Shown piece by piece: positions 7,820-18,613 of a stretch of 36,375 bases of DNA; the first letter of the stretch is position 1; each line of letters begins with the position of its first letter. Under the pieces are notes generated by a model, which ran no database searches, was not told the origin of the DNA, and saw only the letters and a list, made by a program, of their open reading frames with translations. Both the position numbers and the translations under genes were made by a program. The DNA is taken from NCBI GenBank assembly GCA_018664045.1, contig JABJPE010000074.1, forward strand, positions 1 through 36,375, in the 5' to 3' direction. This DNA is from Legionellales bacterium (GTDB lineage: Bacteria; Pseudomonadota; Gammaproteobacteria; Comchoanobacterales; Comchoanobacteraceae).

Positions 7820-9154
7820 ATGTCAAGTGAGTCTGATTCAGCTAGTGGTAATAATGATTATGGCAAAGCCAAGCTGTTTGTAAACGATAAGTTGGTATCT
7901 GAATTTGATGTTGTTTCTGATTCGATGGGTAGTGAGATAGCAATTTTAGGTAGCTCCTTGCGCGCTGATGGAATTAAAAATATTGGTTCCCCCTTATCCT
8001 TTTATGACCCTGGCTATTCTTCTGTAGCTTCTTGTAGTTCTGATATCACTTATGTAAAAGGTGATGGCGACAAAGGTTTATTATTTTACCGAGGCTTCCC
8101 CATCGAAGATTTAGCTGATTCTTGTGACTTTATGGGTGTTTCTTATTTGCTTTTTTATGGGGATTTACCAGAAAAGGCGAGTTTAGAAGAGTTTGGTGAC
8201 GATATAAAGCAGTATATGATTCTTGATGAGCAAATAGCTGATTTCCTTAATGGTTACAGGCGTGATGCACATCCAATTACAATTATGCATGGTATCACAG
8301 CGGCATTGTCTTCATTGTATATTGATATTGATGCTAATGATTTTAGTAAGCGCGAGCAGATTTTTAAAAGAGTGTTAGCAAAGATGCCAACAATTGCTGC
8401 TATGGCATATAAATATAATGTCGGCAAGCCTTTTGTGCCTCCAAGAACTGACCTAAGCTATGCTGCTAACTTTTTAAATATGATGTTTAGCTCTAGTTTA
8501 GATGAGAGTGAGCCAAACCCAGTTTTTGTTAAGGCTTTAGATAAGATTTTTTCTTTGCATGCTGATCATGAGCAAAATGCCTCAACTTCAACTGTGAGGA
8601 TGGTTGGTTCAACTCAAGCAAACCCTTTTTCTTGTTTAGCGTCTGGGATAGCAGCATTGTCTGGTCCTATACACGGTGGTGCTAATGAGGCTTGCTTATC
8701 TATGTTGGAAGAAATTGGTGATGTTGCTAATATTGATAAGTATATAGCAAAGGCAAAAGACAAAGAGGATAGTTTTAGGTTGATGGGTTTTGGGCATAGG
8801 GTTTATCGTAATTATGATCCTAGAGCTAAAATAATGCGTTCTATTTGTCATGAAGTTTTAGAGCAGCACGAAGATATAGATCCTATATTTGAGCTAGCTT
8901 TAAAGTTAGAAGAAATTGCTTTGAACGACGAGTATTTTATTGAGCGTAACTTATACCCTAATATTGATTTTTACTCTGGTATAACACTTAGGGCTATGGG
9001 TATTCCAACAAATATGTTTACAACTATATTTGCATTAGGACGCATGCCTGGTTGGTTCTCACAGTGGAGTGAGATATATGAAAAAGGCAGTTCAAAGATA
9101 TGCAGGCCTCGCCAGATATATACAGGTAATTTACAGAAAAATATAAATTTGTAA
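7820..9154 (+). CDS. gltA: Citrate synthase (type II)
   Basis: It condenses acetyl-CoA with oxaloacetate to citrate at TCA entry. The 444 residues include the active-site blocks GPIHGGANEA (282-291, His285), GFGHRVYRNYDPRA (323-336, His326) and NIDFYSG (381-387, Asp383), the usual His-His-Asp triad. The amino end carries about 15 Ser/Asp/Asn-rich residues before the usual start of the fold, slightly longer than E. coli (427). A consensus promoter and AAGGA support the ATG. It precedes sdhC by 104 bases with a possible weak terminator between, so it may be partly separate from the sdh-suc operon. Confidence 0.97.
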   Translation: MSSESDSASGNNDYGKAKLFVNDKLVSEFDVVSDSMGSEIAILGSSLRADGIKNIGSPLSFYDPGYSSVASCSSDITYVKGDGDKGLLFYRGFPIEDLADSCDFMGVSYLLFYGDLPEKASLEEFGDDIKQYMILDEQIADFLNGYRRDAHPITIMHGITAALSSLYIDIDANDFSKREQIFKRVLAKMPTIAAMAYKYNVGKPFVPPRTDLSYAANFLNMMFSSSLDESEPNPVFVKALDKIFSLHADHEQNASTSTVRMVGSTQANPFSCLASGIAALSGPIHGGANEACLSMLEEIGDVANIDKYIAKAKDKEDSFRLMGFGHRVYRNYDPRAKIMRSICHEVLEQHEDIDPIFELALKLEEIALNDEYFIERNLYPNIDFYSGITLRAMGIPTNMFTTIFALGRMPGWFSQWSEIYEKGSSKICRPRQIYTGNLQKNINL

Positions 9155-9203
9155 TTAAATTTTATTGGTTTTATAATTTGTAATGTTAGTATGCATTTAT
9201 TAT

Positions 9204-9222
9204 AAGTCTTTTTAGACTTTTT
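9204..9222 (+). terminator. Candidate intrinsic terminator between gltA and sdhC
   Basis: AAGTCT-TTTT-AGACTT (9204-9219) is a perfect 6-base stem with a 4-base loop, ending in a run of five T (9218-9222). The stem is AT-rich and weak, so some readthrough into sdhC is likely. Confidence 0.45.
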
Positions 9223-9258
9223 CGATGTGTTAGTAGAATAATTTTATTGAGCGTAATT

Positions 9259-9630
9259 ATGCAAAATCCAGTTTTCTTGAATTTATTTCAAATTAAATTT
9301 CCAGTTACAGCTATTATATCAATACTTCATCGCATATCTGGGGTGATAATATTTCTTGCTATGCCATTTATAATGCTATGGTTATATTACATTTTATTAT
9401 CAGATTTAAGTTTTGCAAGGTATTTAGCTTTAAGTGATGTTGTTTGGATTAAGACATTTTATTTTTTAATATTGGTTGCTTTAAGTTATCATGCTATAGC
9501 TGGATTACGTCATATTTATCATGACTTTAGTGGTAATCATAGTTTGGTAGGTGCGCGGGTCTCAGCATGGCTCACACTGGTAGTTGCGCTATTGTGGACA
9601 GCTATTTTGTTTTATAGAGTATTTTTTTAG
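9259..9630 (+). CDS. sdhC: Succinate dehydrogenase cytochrome b556 subunit SdhC
   Basis: A membrane anchor of complex II that binds heme b and quinone together with SdhD. The 123 residues form three membrane helices. The signature ILHRISG (22-28) opens helix 1, and the heme-ligand region SYHAIAGLRHIYHD (76-89) contains His78. I chose ATG 9259 because GAG at 9249-9251 is suitably placed and MQNPVFLNLFQIKFP matches family amino ends. A TTG at 9247 would add four residues but has no ribosome site. First of sdhCDAB. Confidence 0.92.
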   Translation: MQNPVFLNLFQIKFPVTAIISILHRISGVIIFLAMPFIMLWLYYILLSDLSFARYLALSDVVWIKTFYFLILVALSYHAIAGLRHIYHDFSGNHSLVGARVSAWLTLVVALLWTAILFYRVFF

Positions 9631-9642
9631 AGTGGCATAAAT

Positions 9643-9990
9643 ATGATCGCAAAATTATTTAAATGGCAGTCAAGTGGTTTTAAGGATTGGATTTGGCAGC
9701 GAGTTTCAGCTATTGCCTTTTTAGCGTATTTGATTTTAGTTATAGGTTTTTGGTTTTTGTATCCTTTAGCTACCCACCTGCAGTGGCATGATTTTTTACT
9801 TTCATTGCAAATGCGTATTTTAGGTACCATCGCACTATTTAGTTTTTTACTACATGCATGGCTTGGCTTATGGACTGTTATTACTGATTATATAAAGCCT
9901 GCTTCTTTGAGTAAGTTTTTTACTTATATGGTTATATTTATAATTTTCCAGTATTCTGTTGCTGGCTTATTTTTATTATGGAGACTGTAA
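9643..9990 (+). CDS. sdhD: Succinate dehydrogenase membrane anchor SdhD
   Basis: The second anchor of complex II. The 115 residues have three helices. DWIWQRVSA (15-23) matches the family's D-W-x-x-Q-R-x-S-A, with the Arg near the quinone site. His71 (LLHAWLG) is the expected heme ligand, and Asp82-Tyr83 (TDYIKP) matches the quinone-site Tyr; these numbers agree with E. coli. It lies 12 bases after sdhC and 3 bases before sdhA. Confidence 0.93.
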   Translation: MIAKLFKWQSSGFKDWIWQRVSAIAFLAYLILVIGFWFLYPLATHLQWHDFLLSLQMRILGTIALFSFLLHAWLGLWTVITDYIKPASLSKFFTYMVIFIIFQYSVAGLFLLWRL

Positions 9991-9993
9991 CAT

Positions 9994-11757
9994 ATGTCTA
10001 TGAAAACATATGAATTTGATGCGTTGATAATTGGTGGGGGTGGCGCTGGTCTGCGCGCTTCATTACAGTTGGCGCAGAGTGACTATAATGTTGCTGTTAT
10101 ATCAAAAGTTTACCCTACCAGAAGTCATACTGTGGCAGCTCAAGGTGGTATGAATGCCGCTTTAGGTAATGCAGATGAAAATGATGATTGGCGTTGGCAT
10201 ATGTATGACACTATTTTAGGTTCTGACTTTCTAGGTGACCAAGATGCTATTGAGTATATGTGTGAGCAGGCGCCTCAAACAGTGATAGAGCTAGAGCATA
10301 TGGGATTGCCATTTAGTAGAGACGATACTGGGCATATTTACCAGCGAGCTTTTGGTGGCCAAACACGTGAGTATGGCAAGGAGCTAGTGCATAGAACTTG
10401 CGCTGCTGCAGATAGAACAGGCCACGCATTATTACATACTTTATTTCAAAAAAATGTTGAGAAGAAGGCTAAGTTTTTAAACGAGTGGTTTGCCATCGAT
10501 TTAGTAAAAAATTCTGATGGTTCCATAGTTGGGGTAACGGCATTAGAAATGGCAACTGGTGAAGTTGCTTTTATAAAAGCAAAGTTAACTGTTTTAGCTA
10601 CAGGTGGTGCTGGAAAAATATTTAAAAGCACTACAAATGCATATACGTGTACAGGCGATGGTATTGCTATGGCTGCTCGGGCTGGTGTTCCATTGCAAGA
10701 CATGGAAATGTGGCAGTTTCATCCTACTGGAATTGCTGGGGTTGGAGTGTTGATTACTGAGGGTACCCGTGGTGAAGGTGGTTACTTGATAAACGGTGAG
10801 GGTGAAAGGTACATGGAGCGATATTCTCCTCATATGAAAGATTTATCATGTCGTGATGTTGTATCTAGATCATCCATGCTTGAGATTAGAGAGGGGCGTG
10901 GTTGTGGGCCAAACAAGGATCATGTTCTATTAAAATTAGATCATTTAGGCCCAGAAATATTAAATGAGAGGTTGCCTGGTATAACTGAAATTTCAAAAAC
11001 ATTTGCAGGCGTAGATCCAGCTAAAGATCCTATTCCGGTAGTTCCTACTTGCCATTATTTAATGGGGGGTATTCCTACTAATAAATACGGTCAAGTAATT
11101 ACATTGGATGCGAAGGGAGACGATACTATTGTGTCTGGTTTATATGCCGCTGGTGAGTGTGCGTGTGTTTCTGTGCATGGTGCAAATAGGTTGGGTGCTA
11201 ATTCGTTGTTAGATATTGTGGTTTTTGGTCGTGCAGCTGGTATTCATATGGAGCAGCAATTAAAGCAGGGTGTTGCTGATACCCAGGTATCTAAGAGTGA
11301 TGTTGATGCTGCAAATTCAAGATTACATAGCTGGCATAATAGAAGTGGTACAGAAAGCGTAGCTGATATCCGTTCAAAATTACAAAAAGTAATGCAGGAA
11401 GACTTTGGTGTTTTTCGTAAGCATGACAGTATGGATCATGGGGTTGTTAAGATTGAAGAATTAAGATCTATGCTCGACAATGCTGAGTTGAAGGATAAGT
11501 CTAAGGTTTTCAATACTGCATTAATTGAGGCATTAGAGTTAGAAAATATGCTTGTAAATGCTGAGGCTACAGCCCATTGTGCAAGGGCGAGAACCGAAAG
11601 CAGGGGGGCTCATTCAAGAGTTGATTATACAGAGCGTGATGATGAAAATTGGCATAAGCATAGTTTATATTATGCAGGCAGTCATAAACTAGATTCACGA
11701 CCTGTTAACATGAGTCCTGAGAAAGTTAAGCCAATTAAATTAAAAGAGAGGGTGTAG
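9994..11757 (+). CDS. sdhA: Succinate dehydrogenase flavoprotein subunit SdhA
   Basis: The catalytic subunit oxidising succinate to fumarate on the cytoplasmic face. At 587 residues it is full length. It has a dinucleotide fold GGGGAGLRAS (14-23), the covalent FAD histidine in RSHTVAAQGG (43-52, His45), the substrate-site QFHPTG (241-246) and TEGTRGEGG (255-263). Near the C-terminal part of the FAD domain are HYLMGGIPTN and GECACVSVHGANRLGANSL, and the end carries the usual RTESRGAHSR. GGAG at 9980-9983 precedes the ATG. It ends 2 bases before sdhB. Confidence 0.98.
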   Translation: MSMKTYEFDALIIGGGGAGLRASLQLAQSDYNVAVISKVYPTRSHTVAAQGGMNAALGNADENDDWRWHMYDTILGSDFLGDQDAIEYMCEQAPQTVIELEHMGLPFSRDDTGHIYQRAFGGQTREYGKELVHRTCAAADRTGHALLHTLFQKNVEKKAKFLNEWFAIDLVKNSDGSIVGVTALEMATGEVAFIKAKLTVLATGGAGKIFKSTTNAYTCTGDGIAMAARAGVPLQDMEMWQFHPTGIAGVGVLITEGTRGEGGYLINGEGERYMERYSPHMKDLSCRDVVSRSSMLEIREGRGCGPNKDHVLLKLDHLGPEILNERLPGITEISKTFAGVDPAKDPIPVVPTCHYLMGGIPTNKYGQVITLDAKGDDTIVSGLYAAGECACVSVHGANRLGANSLLDIVVFGRAAGIHMEQQLKQGVADTQVSKSDVDAANSRLHSWHNRSGTESVADIRSKLQKVMQEDFGVFRKHDSMDHGVVKIEELRSMLDNAELKDKSKVFNTALIEALELENMLVNAEATAHCARARTESRGAHSRVDYTERDDENWHKHSLYYAGSHKLDSRPVNMSPEKVKPIKLKERV

Positions 11758-11759
11758 TT

Positions 11760-12458
11760 GTGGAGATATCTATATATCGTTATGACCCAGATAAAGATAA
11801 AAAGCCTTATATGCAATCATATGATTTAAATTTAGAGGACTGCCAGGGGATAATGTTATTAGATGCATTGGAGACTCTAAAGGCTAAGTTTGATCCAAGT
11901 TTAAGTTTTAGGCGTTCATGTGGTGGTGGTGTCTGTGGTTCAGACGGCATGAATATAAACGGTAAAAATAGTTTAGCTTGTACAACTTTGCTAGCCAATT
12001 TGCCTGACAAAGTAACCTTGCGACCTTTGCCTGGCATGCCGGTTATTAGAGATTTAATTGTTGATATAACAGACTTTTTTGCACAGTATGAAAAAGTTGG
12101 CCCATATTTAAAGCCAGCTAAAAATTTGCCAAAAGATAAGGAGCAGCTGCAGTCTCCTCAAGATAGGAAGAAGCTAGATGGTCTATACGAGTGCATTTTA
12201 TGTGCATGTTGCTCTAGTTCTTGTCCTTCATATTGGTGGAACCCTGACAAATTTATAGGTCCTGCAGGTTTGTTGTGGGCTGCAAGGTTCTTGCAAGACA
12301 GTAGGGATGCTCATTCGAAGGAACGTTTAGATGAGTTGGAAGATTTGTATAGTTTATATCGTTGTCGTTCGATTATGAACTGTGCATCAGTTTGTCCAAA
12401 AGGTTTAAATCCAGGTGAGGCAATTGCCAAGATTAGGGCACAAAAATTAAAGGATTAA
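11760..12458 (+). CDS. sdhB: Succinate dehydrogenase iron-sulfur subunit SdhB
   Basis: It passes electrons from FAD to quinone through three iron-sulfur clusters. The 2Fe-2S site is SCGGGVCGSDG (53-63), with Cys54, Cys59, the common Asp62 and Cys74. The 4Fe-4S and 3Fe-4S sites are CILCACCSSSCPSYWW and CRSIMNCASVCPKGLNP. The 232-residue length is normal. The start is GTG, two bases after the sdhA stop, with a strong AGAGAGGG just upstream inside sdhA. Confidence 0.97.
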   Translation: MEISIYRYDPDKDKKPYMQSYDLNLEDCQGIMLLDALETLKAKFDPSLSFRRSCGGGVCGSDGMNINGKNSLACTTLLANLPDKVTLRPLPGMPVIRDLIVDITDFFAQYEKVGPYLKPAKNLPKDKEQLQSPQDRKKLDGLYECILCACCSSSCPSYWWNPDKFIGPAGLLWAARFLQDSRDAHSKERLDELEDLYSLYRCRSIMNCASVCPKGLNPGEAIAKIRAQKLKD

Positions 12459-12465
12459 TGTTTGT

Positions 12466-15273
12466 ATGGCAGATAAATATTTTGATAAAAGCGCGAGCTC
12501 GGCACTTTTTGCGACTAATTATGCTTATGTTGAAGAGCTCTATGAACAGTATTTAGTTGATAAAAGTAGTGTTTCAGATTATTGGCAGCAATATTTTGCA
12601 AGCCTAGGCAGTGATGTCTCGAGTTATTCTCAGCATGAGAAAACAATAAAGAAATTTACAGATTTGTCATCTAACCCAGTTTATACAGCTAGTGGACCTG
12701 CTGCTATAGCCTCTGGTAATGAGGGAACTTTTATTGCAGCATATCGTGATTTTGCACATAAATATGCAGATATCAATCCATTATTTAAGAATGACAATGT
12801 AGCTAAGGAATTGTGTTTTTCCAGTCATGGTTTTTCTGGTATAGATGACAAGCTAATTAGTTCTACTAACTATAAAAATATTAATAACGTTGGTGATTTA
12901 ATTAGTAGTCTGCAGCGTTCATATTGTGAGCATGTAAGCATAGAGACCTCCCATATTTCTGATAATGCTGAAAGGCAGTGGTTATATAAAAAATTAGAAA
13001 CGCCTAGTCCATATGCTTTAGATTCAGCTGCCGAGAAAAAATCTATACTAGAGAATTTATCTAGAGCTGAGGGTATTGAGCAATATTTTGCTATTAAATA
13101 TGTTGGTCAAAAAAGGTTTTCATTAGAAGGTGGCGAGTCTTTAATTCCTTGTTTAAGATTCGGTATGGAGTATGCTGCTAAAGAGTATGGCACGACTGAT
13201 GTTGTGTTGGGTATGGCGCATCGGGGCAGGCTTAACGTCATGCTAAATGTATTGGCTATGCCGACAGAAGAAATTTTCAAAGAATTTGAAGGTCGTGCTG
13301 ATTATGGTAATACTTCTGGAGATGTAAAATATCACTTAGGTTACTCATCTGATTTGCCAGTAGGAGATAAATATTTACATACTAGTTTAATGTTTAATCC
13401 ATCGCATCTTGAGTTTATTGCCCCAGTGGTAAACGGCTCTGTAAGGGCGCGTCAAGATAGCTTAGATGATGGGGTCTCTAAATCAACGGTATTGCCGATT
13501 ATAATACATGGTGATTCGGCTATGGCTGGTCAAGGTGTAGTTGCTGAGACTTTTAATATGTCGAAAACCTCAGCATTTGATGTTGGTGGTTCTATTCATA
13601 TTGTTATAAATAACCAAGTTGGTTTCACAGCGCAAAAACATGATTCTATGAGCTCTGAGTATTGTAGCAGTATAGCAAAATCTATTAATGCGCCAATCTT
13701 TCATGTGAATGGCGATGACCCAGAGGCTGTTGTAGCTTGTATTAGGCATGCATTAGATTATCGAGAGACTTTCGCCAAGGACATTGTTATTGACATAGTC
13801 TGTTACAGGCGTATGGGCCACAACGAAGCTGACGAGCCTGCAGCAACATTGCCGATGATGTATACCAAGATAAAAACGCATCCTACAACTAGGTTATTAT
13901 ACGCGAATAAGTTAATAGAGCTTGGTGTTATTACTGCAGCTGATGCCTCTAAAATGCAGGCAGACGTCAAGTCGGCTATGGATAAGGGCCAAGCTTTAAT
14001 AGCAGGTGAGCACCATAATAAAACAAAGCAGCGTCAGGTTAAGTGGGGCAAGTACATTGATAAGCACTGGAATCAAGTTTTAGATACGGGCATGCCTCTT
14101 AATAAATTAAAATCATATGCTGCGAGTTTAGTTATTACTCCCAATGGTTTTAAGTTGCAGCGTCAGGTTGGAACAATGATTTCGCAGCGTCAAAAAATGG
14201 GGTATGGAGAGCTTGCTCTAAATTGGGGTATGGCTGAACTTATGGCTTATACTTCTTTATTGGATCTTGGGTTTTCAATACGAATTGTGGGCCAAGATTC
14301 TAAACGTGGTACGTTTTCGCATCGTCATACTGTTTTGTTTGACCAAGATAATGGGGCTGAGTTTAATCCGCTGACTAAAGTTAATAATGGCAAAAACTTT
14401 TATATTTATGATTCGGTGTTGTCTGAGACCGCTCCATTGGGTTTTGAGTATGGCTATTCGATAACAGACCCTAGGTGCCTAAATATTTGGGAAGCTCAAT
14501 TTGGTGATTTTGCTAATGGAGCCCAGGTAATTATTGATCAGTTTATTAGTTCAGGTTGGCAAAAGTGGAAGCGTCTTTCTGGCTTGGTGATGTTATTACC
14601 ACATGGATATGAGGGTATGGGCCCAGAACATTCTTCTGCGCGTTTAGAGCGTTTTTTGCAGTTGTCTGCTCAGTTTAACATTCAGGTGTGCGTACCTAGT
14701 ACGCCTTCGCAAATGTTTCATCTATTATTACGCCAGATGCTAAGGGATTATCGAAAGCCATTAATAGTTATGACTCCTAAAAGTTTATTGAGGCATCATG
14801 GGGCGGTATCGAGTCTTGAGGATCTTAAAAAAGGTCGTTTTGAGACAGTTATTCCAGACCCGAAAATTAAAATGTCACAAGCTAAACGCTTGGTGCTTTG
14901 TTCTGGCAAGGTGTATTATGATTTAATAGCTAAGCGTGCTGAGGTTGGGCTTGATGATGTTGCTATTATACGTTTGGAGCAGTTATATCCATTTCCTACT
15001 GAGGTTTTATCGGTGATGTTATCACGTCACACTAAATCAAAGTCATTTATTTGGTGTCAGGAGGAGCCTAAAAATCAGGGGGCATGGTTTATTAAGAAAA
15101 GTTCTATTGAAAGGTGCTTGCCAGAAGGTGCTTCTTTGGTTTATGCTGGACGTGAATTTTCTGCTGCTCCAGCAGCTGGGTATCCGAGTTTGCACAAAAA
15201 ACAACAGCAGGATTTAGTTGATCAGGCATTAGGGTTATTGCCAAATTCACACGAGGGAAAGAATGACAGTTGA
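12466..15273 (+). CDS. sucA: 2-oxoglutarate dehydrogenase E1 component SucA
   Basis: The thiamine diphosphate enzyme that decarboxylates 2-oxoglutarate and transfers succinyl to SucB. At 935 residues it is full length. The amino end carries the short [16 protein letters not shown] segment that docks to E2. Active-site stretches are [12 protein letters not shown] (249-260), [10 protein letters not shown] (348-357) and INNQVGFT (381-388), the Mg/ThDP region, then [12 protein letters not shown] and RGTFSHRH in the second half. It follows sdhB by 7 bases and overlaps sucB by 11, so one polycistron is likely. Confidence 0.98.
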   Translation: MADKYFDKSASSALFATNYAYVEELYEQYLVDKSSVSDYWQQYFASLGSDVSSYSQHEKTIKKFTDLSSNPVYTASGPAAIASGNEGTFIAAYRDFAHKYADINPLFKNDNVAKELCFSSHGFSGIDDKLISSTNYKNINNVGDLISSLQRSYCEHVSIETSHISDNAERQWLYKKLETPSPYALDSAAEKKSILENLSRAEGIEQYFAIKYVGQKRFSLEGGESLIPCLRFGMEYAAKEYGTTDVVLGMAHRGRLNVMLNVLAMPTEEIFKEFEGRADYGNTSGDVKYHLGYSSDLPVGDKYLHTSLMFNPSHLEFIAPVVNGSVRARQDSLDDGVSKSTVLPIIIHGDSAMAGQGVVAETFNMSKTSAFDVGGSIHIVINNQVGFTAQKHDSMSSEYCSSIAKSINAPIFHVNGDDPEAVVACIRHALDYRETFAKDIVIDIVCYRRMGHNEADEPAATLPMMYTKIKTHPTTRLLYANKLIELGVITAADASKMQADVKSAMDKGQALIAGEHHNKTKQRQVKWGKYIDKHWNQVLDTGMPLNKLKSYAASLVITPNGFKLQRQVGTMISQRQKMGYGELALNWGMAELMAYTSLLDLGFSIRIVGQDSKRGTFSHRHTVLFDQDNGAEFNPLTKVNNGKNFYIYDSVLSETAPLGFEYGYSITDPRCLNIWEAQFGDFANGAQVIIDQFISSGWQKWKRLSGLVMLLPHGYEGMGPEHSSARLERFLQLSAQFNIQVCVPSTPSQMFHLLLRQMLRDYRKPLIVMTPKSLLRHHGAVSSLEDLKKGRFETVIPDPKIKMSQAKRLVLCSGKVYYDLIAKRAEVGLDDVAIIRLEQLYPFPTEVLSVMLSRHTKSKSFIWCQEEPKNQGAWFIKKSSIERCLPEGASLVYAGREFSAAPAAGYPSLHKKQQQDLVDQALGLLPNSHEGKNDS

Positions 15274-16462
15274 GATAAAAGTTCCAGTTCTACCAGAGTC
15301 AGTTAGCGATGCTACTGTTGCAGCATGGCACAAGAATGTTGGTGATGCTGTAGCTGAAGGTGAAAGTTTATTAGACTTAGAAACTGATAAAATAATGTTA
15401 GAGGTCCCCGCTCCAAGTGCTGGGGTTTTAACTAGCATTTTGCAGCAGGAAGGTGAAGTTGTGGTATCAGGTCAAGCATTAGGTGCGCTAGATACAGCAG
15501 CTGTAGCTGTTGCAGATACTTCAGTTGTAGAGACAGCTGTTGCTCAAGAGGGCGGTTTAGCAGCAAGTTCAGATAGTGATAGCTTGCAGCATGGTCCTGC
15601 GGTTCGAAAATTATTACACGAACATAATGTTGATGCTAGTTTAATAAGTGGCACAGGAAAAAGTGGACGTTTAACAGTAGAGGATGTAAAAGCGTATTTA
15701 TCGAAGACTGCTTCGACTAGTATCTCAGAGAATGAAGAATCCACAGCGGTAGCTGTTGGCTCTCGTTACCAAGAGCGTGTTGCTATGACTCGCTTACGTC
15801 AGCGCATCGCTGAGCGTCTTTTAGATGCACAGCAGAATGCTGCTATTTTGACTACATTTAATGAAGTTGACATGCAGCCTGTTATGGATTTACGTGTTAA
15901 GTATAAAGAATTATTTCAAAAAACTCATGACACTAAACTAGGTTTTATGTCGTTTTTTGTAAAAGCTACTATTGCAGCACTAAAGCAGTTTCCTGAGGTA
16001 AATGCAGCTATAGATGGCACTGATATAGTCTATAATAATTTTTTTGACATAGGCCTGGCCGTTTCTTCTCCACGAGGTTTAGTTGTGCCAATACTAAGAA
16101 ACGCAGAGTTATTAGCAATGGCTGATATAGAAAAACAAATAATAGATTATGCGGGCAAGGCTAAAAATGGCACATTAACTCTAGAAGAGATGACTGGCGG
16201 AACTTTTACTATTACCAATGGTGGTACTTTTGGTTCAATGTTATCTACGCCTATTTTGAATCCACCACAAAGTGCTATTTTAGGTATGCATAATATAGTG
16301 AAAAGAGCGGTAGTTGTAAATGATGAAATTGTTATTAGGCCGATGATGTATTTAGCTTTATCTTATGACCATAGGATAATAGATGGTGCAACTTCGGTAC
16401 GTTTTTTGGTTACTATTAAAGAGATGTTGGAAGATCCAGCAAGGCTCTTATTAAATATTTAA
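15263..16462 (+). CDS. sucB: Dihydrolipoyl succinyltransferase E2 component SucB
   Basis: The core of the 2-oxoglutarate dehydrogenase complex. The 399 residues comprise a lipoyl domain (1-77, lipoylated Lys43 in [10 protein letters not shown]), an Ala/Val-rich linker, a peripheral-subunit-binding domain (about 110-146, [11 protein letters not shown]...GRLTVEDV) and the acyltransferase domain, with the catalytic YDHRIIDG (His370, Asp374). GAGGG (15253-15257) lies before the ATG, inside sucA. The E3 partner (lpd) is not adjacent and must be shared with other complexes or encoded elsewhere. Confidence 0.97.
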   Translation: MTVEIKVPVLPESVSDATVAAWHKNVGDAVAEGESLLDLETDKIMLEVPAPSAGVLTSILQQEGEVVVSGQALGALDTAAVAVADTSVVETAVAQEGGLAASSDSDSLQHGPAVRKLLHEHNVDASLISGTGKSGRLTVEDVKAYLSKTASTSISENEESTAVAVGSRYQERVAMTRLRQRIAERLLDAQQNAAILTTFNEVDMQPVMDLRVKYKELFQKTHDTKLGFMSFFVKATIAALKQFPEVNAAIDGTDIVYNNFFDIGLAVSSPRGLVVPILRNAELLAMADIEKQIIDYAGKAKNGTLTLEEMTGGTFTITNGGTFGSMLSTPILNPPQSAILGMHNIVKRAVVVNDEIVIRPMMYLALSYDHRIIDGATSVRFLVTIKEMLEDPARLLLNI

Positions 16463-16478
16463 TAATTAGGTGTTATAA

Positions 16479-17648
16479 ATGAACTTACATGAATATCAAG
16501 CAAAAAATTTATTGAAAGAAGTTGGGGTAGCTGTACCGGATTATCATGTTATTAGCGAGGTTGACGAAGCCTTATCTGTATATGCATCAATGCCTTATGA
16601 TCGTGTTGTAGTTAAAGCACAGGTGCATGCAGGTGGCCGAGGCAAGGCTGGTGGTGTTAGAATAGTAAAGTCAAAAGAAGAGCTAGCAACTAGTGTTAAA
16701 GAGTTGTTAGGTACAAGATTAGTTACTTATCAAACTGATGCAAATGGCCAACCTGTAAATCAGCTATTAATAGAAGCTCCATGTGAAATAAAAACTGAAT
16801 TATATCTTGGTGCTGTTATAGACAGGGCTACTCAAAGCATAGTTTTTATGGCATCGCAAGAAGGTGGTGTTGATATTGAGAAGGTTGCACATGAAAGCCC
16901 AGAAAAAATAATTAAATGTGCTGTTGAGCCTTTGGTTGGAGTTCTGTCACACCAAGTTCGAGCAATGGCTAATGCATTAGATTTAAAACCACATCAAGCA
17001 AAGCAGTTTGCTAAGTTAATTAAAGGCTTGTATGAAGCTATTGTAAAATATGATATTGGTTTGATTGAGATTAACCCATTAGTAATAAATGCTGCTGATG
17101 ATTTAATTTGTTTAGATGCGAAGATTAATATAGATGATAATGCATTATATCGCCAGGCTAGTATAAGAGAAATGCGTGATCCTTCACAGGAAGACGAGCG
17201 TGAGAATCATGCGCATAAATGGGAGTTAAGCTACATATCTCTAGATGGTGAGATTGGCTGCATGGTAAATGGAGCAGGGCTAGCTATGGCTACGATGGAT
17301 ATTATAAAGTTATATGGTGGTAATCCTGCAAACTTTTTAGATGTCGGTGGTGGCGCAACTAAAGAGAGAGTTACAGAAGCATTTAAAATAATTTTATCAG
17401 ATAACAATGTAAAAGCTGTGTTGGTCAATATCTTTGGCGGTATAGTACGTTGTGATTTAATTGCTGATGGTATAATAGGTGCTATAGCTGAAGTGGGTAT
17501 TGAAGTTCCTGTGGTAGTTAGGCTTGAAGGTAATAATGCAGAGGCTGGTAGAGATAAATTATCTCAAAGTGGTTTAAATATAATAGCAGCAGACAGTTTT
17601 GATAGCGCAGCTGAAAAAGTTGTTGCAGCAGTAAAAGGTGAAAGTTAA
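16479..17648 (+). CDS. sucC: Succinyl-CoA synthetase beta subunit SucC
   Basis: With SucD it converts succinyl-CoA to succinate and makes a nucleoside triphosphate. The 389 residues (E. coli 388) open with the ATP-grasp region [11 protein letters not shown] and have [15 protein letters not shown] (46-60), then the C-terminal [17 protein letters not shown] and [10 protein letters not shown], which binds near the alpha subunit. It follows sucB by 16 bases. Its stop overlaps the sucD ATG by one base (TAATG), fitting equal production of both subunits. Confidence 0.98.
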   Translation: MNLHEYQAKNLLKEVGVAVPDYHVISEVDEALSVYASMPYDRVVVKAQVHAGGRGKAGGVRIVKSKEELATSVKELLGTRLVTYQTDANGQPVNQLLIEAPCEIKTELYLGAVIDRATQSIVFMASQEGGVDIEKVAHESPEKIIKCAVEPLVGVLSHQVRAMANALDLKPHQAKQFAKLIKGLYEAIVKYDIGLIEINPLVINAADDLICLDAKINIDDNALYRQASIREMRDPSQEDERENHAHKWELSYISLDGEIGCMVNGAGLAMATMDIIKLYGGNPANFLDVGGGATKERVTEAFKIILSDNNVKAVLVNIFGGIVRCDLIADGIIGAIAEVGIEVPVVVRLEGNNAEAGRDKLSQSGLNIIAADSFDSAAEKVVAAVKGES

Positions 17649-18517
17649 TGAGTATTTTAGTAGATAAACACACAAAAGTAATTTGTCAGGGTTTTACAGG
17701 TAGCCAAGGCACCATGCATTCAAAGCAGGCTATTGAGTATGGTACGCAGATGGTAGGTGGTGTTACGCCGGGCAAAGGTGGCCAAACTCATTTAGATTTA
17801 CCTGTTTTCAATAGTGTCGAAGAAGCTGTTATTGCCACTGATGCTGATGCATCGGTTATTTTTGTTCCTGCTGCATTCTGTCGAGACTCAATTCTTGAAG
17901 CTGCTGAGGCAGGAGTTGGGTTAATAGTTTGTATAACAGAGGGTATTCCTGTTGCAGATATGTTAGTTGTTAAGAAGTATTTGGCTACGACTAACTCTAG
18001 ATTAATTGGTCCTAATTGCCCTGGAATTATTACACCAGGAGCTTGTAAAATTGGGATTATGCCAGGTTATATCCATAACCCGGGTCGAGTTGGGATTGTA
18101 TCTAGGTCAGGTACCCTAACTTATGAGGCGGTTAATCAAACTAGCCAGTTAGGATTAGGTCAAACCACATGTGTTGGTATAGGTGGCGATCCAATTCCAG
18201 GCACTAATTTTATTGATGTATTAGAGTTATTTCAGAATGATGACCAGACAGAAGCAATAGTTATGGTTGGTGAGATAGGTGGCAGTGCTGAAGAAGAGGC
18301 TGCTGAATTTATTAAATCGAATGTAACTAAGCCAGTTGTGTCATATATTGCTGGTGTTACAGCTCCTGAAGGCAAGAGAATGGGGCATGCTGGAGCAATT
18401 ATCTCTGGTGGCAAGGGTACTGCCGCAGAAAAGTATGCTGCGCTTAATGCTGCTGGAGTTAATACAGTAAGTTCGCCTACAGCGATTGGGAAGGCTGTGG
18501 CTGAGGTTCTGAGTTAA
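17648..18517 (+). CDS. sucD: Succinyl-CoA synthetase alpha subunit SucD
   Basis: The CoA-binding and phosphorylated subunit. The 289 residues have the amino-terminal [38 protein letters not shown], and the phosphohistidine loop [14 protein letters not shown], with His247 (E. coli His246). It is the last gene of the TCA cluster. No convincing terminator follows in the 96 bases before the next gene. Confidence 0.98.
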   Translation: MSILVDKHTKVICQGFTGSQGTMHSKQAIEYGTQMVGGVTPGKGGQTHLDLPVFNSVEEAVIATDADASVIFVPAAFCRDSILEAAEAGVGLIVCITEGIPVADMLVVKKYLATTNSRLIGPNCPGIITPGACKIGIMPGYIHNPGRVGIVSRSGTLTYEAVNQTSQLGLGQTTCVGIGGDPIPGTNFIDVLELFQNDDQTEAIVMVGEIGGSAEEEAAEFIKSNVTKPVVSYIAGVTAPEGKRMGHAGAIISGGKGTAAEKYAALNAAGVNTVSSPTAIGKAVAEVLS

Positions 18518-18547
18518 TATACCTGTAAGCTTTACCTATTTAAACAG

Positions 18548-18585
18548 TTGACACATCTCTATATTTACGTACATACTTAGTATGT
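18548..18585 (+). promoter_or_regulatory. Candidate promoter with palindrome before the orphan membrane protein
   Basis: TTGACA (18548-18553) is a perfect -35. The best -10 is CATACT (18572-18577), 18 bases on and only a 4 of 6 match. A perfect palindrome ACATAC-TTA-GTATGT (18571-18585) covers this -10, so a poor promoter may be under control of a bound regulator. This would separate the orphan gene from the suc genes. Confidence 0.4.
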
Positions 18586-18613
18586 TTGTACTTAATTAAG
18601 AGATTATTCATCT

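Noticed and set aside
18533-18545. Hairpin GTAA-GCT-TTAC after sucD as a terminator
   Set aside because: The stem has only four bases, three of its four pairs are A-T, and no T run follows.
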